Source of the DNA: Phycisphaerae bacterium
GTDB lineage: Bacteria > Planctomycetota > Phycisphaerae > UBA1845
Reading direction: 5' to 3'
Length of the DNA: 64,000 nucleotides
Assembly (NCBI GenBank): GCA_029260215.1
Contig: JAJDDQ010000014.1
Span: forward strand, 79,446 to 143,445
The translations under genes were made by a program, and so were the position numbers. The notes under the pieces are model-generated. The model had not been told where the DNA came from and searched no databases. It saw only the letters and a list, made by a program, of their open reading frames with translations. Of the stretch, positions 62,542-64,000 are shown in pieces. How positions within the stretch are numbered: the stretch's first letter is position 1; the number at the start of each line of letters is the position of its first letter.

Positions 62542-63486
62542 GTGGTCAGTGAGGTGCTCGACGAAACCGCCGCAACCGAGCGGCACGAAAAACGCGTGGG
62601 CGTTGCCTACGGCGTCAGCGCCTACCTATGGTGGGGCCTGTGCCCGATCTACTTCAAAGCCATTGCCCACGTCTGGGCGATCGAAGTGTTGGCCCATCGC
62701 GTCGCGTGGTCTGTCCTGTTTCTGCACGCATTTCTCGTCATTCAGCGACGCTGGCAAACAGCCATGCGGCATGTCTGGCATCGCGGGACCGTGCTGCGAC
62801 TGATCGGCTCGACGATCCTCATCGCCTGCAACTGGCTGACCTTCATCTGGGCAGTCACCAGCGGCCGGGTCAGCGAAGCCAGCCTCGGCTACTTCATGAA
62901 TCCACTGGTGAGCGTCCTGCTCGCCTTCGCGATTCTCGGCGAACGTCTGCGACGATTGCAATGGGCCAGCGTCGTGCTAGCCGCCATCGGCGTCGGATGG
63001 TGGACCGTTCACTGCGAAAGCTGGCCTTGGATTTCGATGGTCCTCGCCTTCACCTTCGGCCTGTACGGGCTTCTGCGCAAGACGATTCGCGTGGACTCGC
63101 TGACGGCGCTGACGGCTGAAACCACCCTGCTGACGCCGATGGCAATCGCTTTTCTCGCGTGGACCATCGCGACGGGCCAAGGAGCCTTCCTGCACGTCTC
63201 GACAAGCACGACGCTCCTGCTGTCGATCGCCGGCGTCATCACCGCCGTCCCGCTCATCTGGTTCGGACACGCCGCGAAGAGGCTGCGGCTGTCAACGGTC
63301 GGATTCCTCCAGTACATCGCCCCCACAGGCCAACTCTTGCTCGCGGTCTTCCTCTTCGGCGAACCCTTCACCCGCCAAAACGCCGTGTCCTTCGCATTCA
63401 TCTGGTGCGCCCTGCTGATCTACTCACTAGACGGCTACGTCGCCTTCCGATCCTCATCCGGCGCCACCCTGCGCGCACGGACGTAA
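62542..63486 (+). CDS. rarD: RarD-type EamA family permease
   Basis: 314 residues, GTG start. Ten hydrophobic helices in two EamA halves. GVAYGVSAYLWWGLCPIYFK and EVLAHRVAWSVLF are RarD signatures, and ACNWLTFIWAVTSGRVSEAS with LGYFMNPLVSVLLAF is the conserved middle. Inner-membrane transporter of the drug/metabolite superfamily; substrate unknown, despite the name's link to chloramphenicol sensitivity. Divergent from the sulfotransferase, with 256 bases between them and no promoter recognised. Confidence 0.9.
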   Translation: MVSEVLDETAATERHEKRVGVAYGVSAYLWWGLCPIYFKAIAHVWAIEVLAHRVAWSVLFLHAFLVIQRRWQTAMRHVWHRGTVLRLIGSTILIACNWLTFIWAVTSGRVSEASLGYFMNPLVSVLLAFAILGERLRRLQWASVVLAAIGVGWWTVHCESWPWISMVLAFTFGLYGLLRKTIRVDSLTALTAETTLLTPMAIAFLAWTIATGQGAFLHVSTSTTLLLSIAGVITAVPLIWFGHAAKRLRLSTVGFLQYIAPTGQLLLAVFLFGEPFTRQNAVSFAFIWCALLIYSLDGYVAFRSSSGATLRART

Positions 63487-63490
63487 CGTA

Positions 63491-63805
63491 TCACGCATCC
63501 ACCATCGATCCGGGGCAACCCGAAATGCACCACAGGCATCCCATCACGAAATGCTGCCAAGCGGGAGGTCGTTTCAACAAAGTCGTGCACGCGATGACGA
63601 GCCATACGGCCCAAATGTTGATGAAGCCCAAGACAGCGGCATCAAAGGGGATCACTGTGGAGAACGGACCGCAGGCCTGCCACAAAGCAAATTTCACGCG
63701 ATGTGGAAGAGGATATCCGATCACGCCCATCTGCAGAAACGGCTGCACGACAATCAATGACAAAAAGTACATCGCGATTGTGATTGATGTGCGTCTCGCC
63801 GACAT
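63491..63805 (-). CDS. Small membrane protein, DUF2752-like size, unknown
   Basis: 104 residues with three hydrophobic segments (IAMYFLSLIVVQPFLQMG, VIPFDAAVLGFINIWAVWLV and WQHFVMGCLWCISG). The overall plan, a short three-helix protein with a Cys-containing last helix, is reminiscent of small planctomycete membrane proteins, but I cannot name the family. Convergent with rarD, five bases apart. Its first 52 bases overlap the end of the gene entering from the right. Confidence 0.55.
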   Translation of the reverse strand: MSARRTSITIAMYFLSLIVVQPFLQMGVIGYPLPHRVKFALWQACGPFSTVIPFDAAVLGFINIWAVWLVIACTTLLKRPPAWQHFVMGCLWCISGCPGSMVDA

Positions 63806-64000
63806 TGCGCGCCTACCGTATCGTATTGATCGAGTTGTTCAATCGCCACCTGCACCTTACGCGTGCCGCTTAGGAAGTGCATGTCGGTAACGTCGCCGGT
63901 GACCTCGACCGTGGAGGGCGAACCGCTCGAACCGTTCTGCATCCGCACCAGGTATTTCGACGTCCCGCTGCCAGCCAGGTCCGTGCCGATGGTCCACGTG
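63754..64000 (-). CDS. C-terminal part of an unidentified gene entering from the right
   Basis: The minus-strand frame is open from the window edge to a stop at 63754 (about 81 residues) and includes KYLVRMQNGSSGSPSTVEVT and LSGTRKVQVAIEQLDQYDT. The composition looks coding up to about QYDTVGA; the last 20 residues overlap the small membrane protein and are rich in Arg, Gln and Cys. No family recognised, and the start lies outside the window. Confidence 0.45.
   Translation of the reverse strand, partial: TWTIGTDLAGSGTSKYLVRMQNGSSGSPSTVEVTGDVTDMHFLSGTRKVQVAIEQLDQYDTVGAQCRRDAHQSQSRCTFCH

Overview
The window looks like a chromosomal piece of a Planctomycetota bacterium, most likely of the Phycisphaerae type. 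This is inferred from style, not from a marker gene. The signs are very large secreted proteins built of Cys-rich 'ACCLPDGTC'-like units, thrombospondin type-3 calcium repeats, dockerin-like calcium loops, many prepilin-type N-termini, a CxxCGYxL zinc-ribbon membrane protein, and a fairly GC-rich, loosely packed gene layout with frequent GTG/TTG starts. I saw no rRNA, tRNA or CRISPR array.

Layout. (1) 1-3349, minus strand: the start of a type II secretion operon, transcribed gspF, gspG, a gspH-like and a gspI-like gene that runs off the left edge. (2) 3621-10583, minus: a 2.3-thousand-residue secreted Cys-rich protein with three 400-residue modules and a dockerin-like plus cohesin-like tail; two hairpins follow it. 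(3) 10948-22593: a large RND/MMPL exporter, a TSP3/YD-repeat secreted protein, a rearrangement scar holding the tails of an MMPL paralogue and an M14 peptidase paralogue, a zincin protease, an intact M14 carboxypeptidase, a small membrane protein, and a dockerin-tailed secreted protein translationally coupled to a prepilin-like protein.

(4) 22900-35470, plus: first surface-glycan cluster, with tight spacing and several stop/start overlaps. It holds a GT4, asparagine synthase, a GT-C membrane glycosyltransferase, an FAD oxidoreductase, a GT2, an ATP-grasp ligase, two methyltransferases, a HAD phosphatase, another GT2 and a DegT aminotransferase. (5) 35682-50033: a beta-helix lipoprotein resembling pectate lyases, MiaE, a secreted esterase, a tail-anchored secreted protein, an amidohydrolase-fold protein lacking several metal ligands, an M20 peptidase, a membrane alkaline-phosphatase-superfamily enzyme, an IS1595-family insertion sequence with visible inverted repeats, and two small membrane proteins.

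(6) 50231-62285, minus: second surface-glycan cluster, transcribed sulfotransferase, GT4, DUF362, an asparagine-synthase/CapK-type adenylating-enzyme fusion, a GT-C protein, O-antigen-ligase-like polymerase and a Wzx-type flippase. RarD and two short genes close the window.

Together, the two glycan clusters could make and export a decorated (amidated, methylated, possibly sulfated) surface polysaccharide, while the type II secretion and pseudopilin genes would move the large Cys-rich and calcium-binding proteins to the surface. The most distinctive single items are the AsnB-CapK fusion, the three-module giant protein, the amidohydrolase pseudoenzyme and the double-gene scar. All functional statements are inference from motifs; no database search was run.
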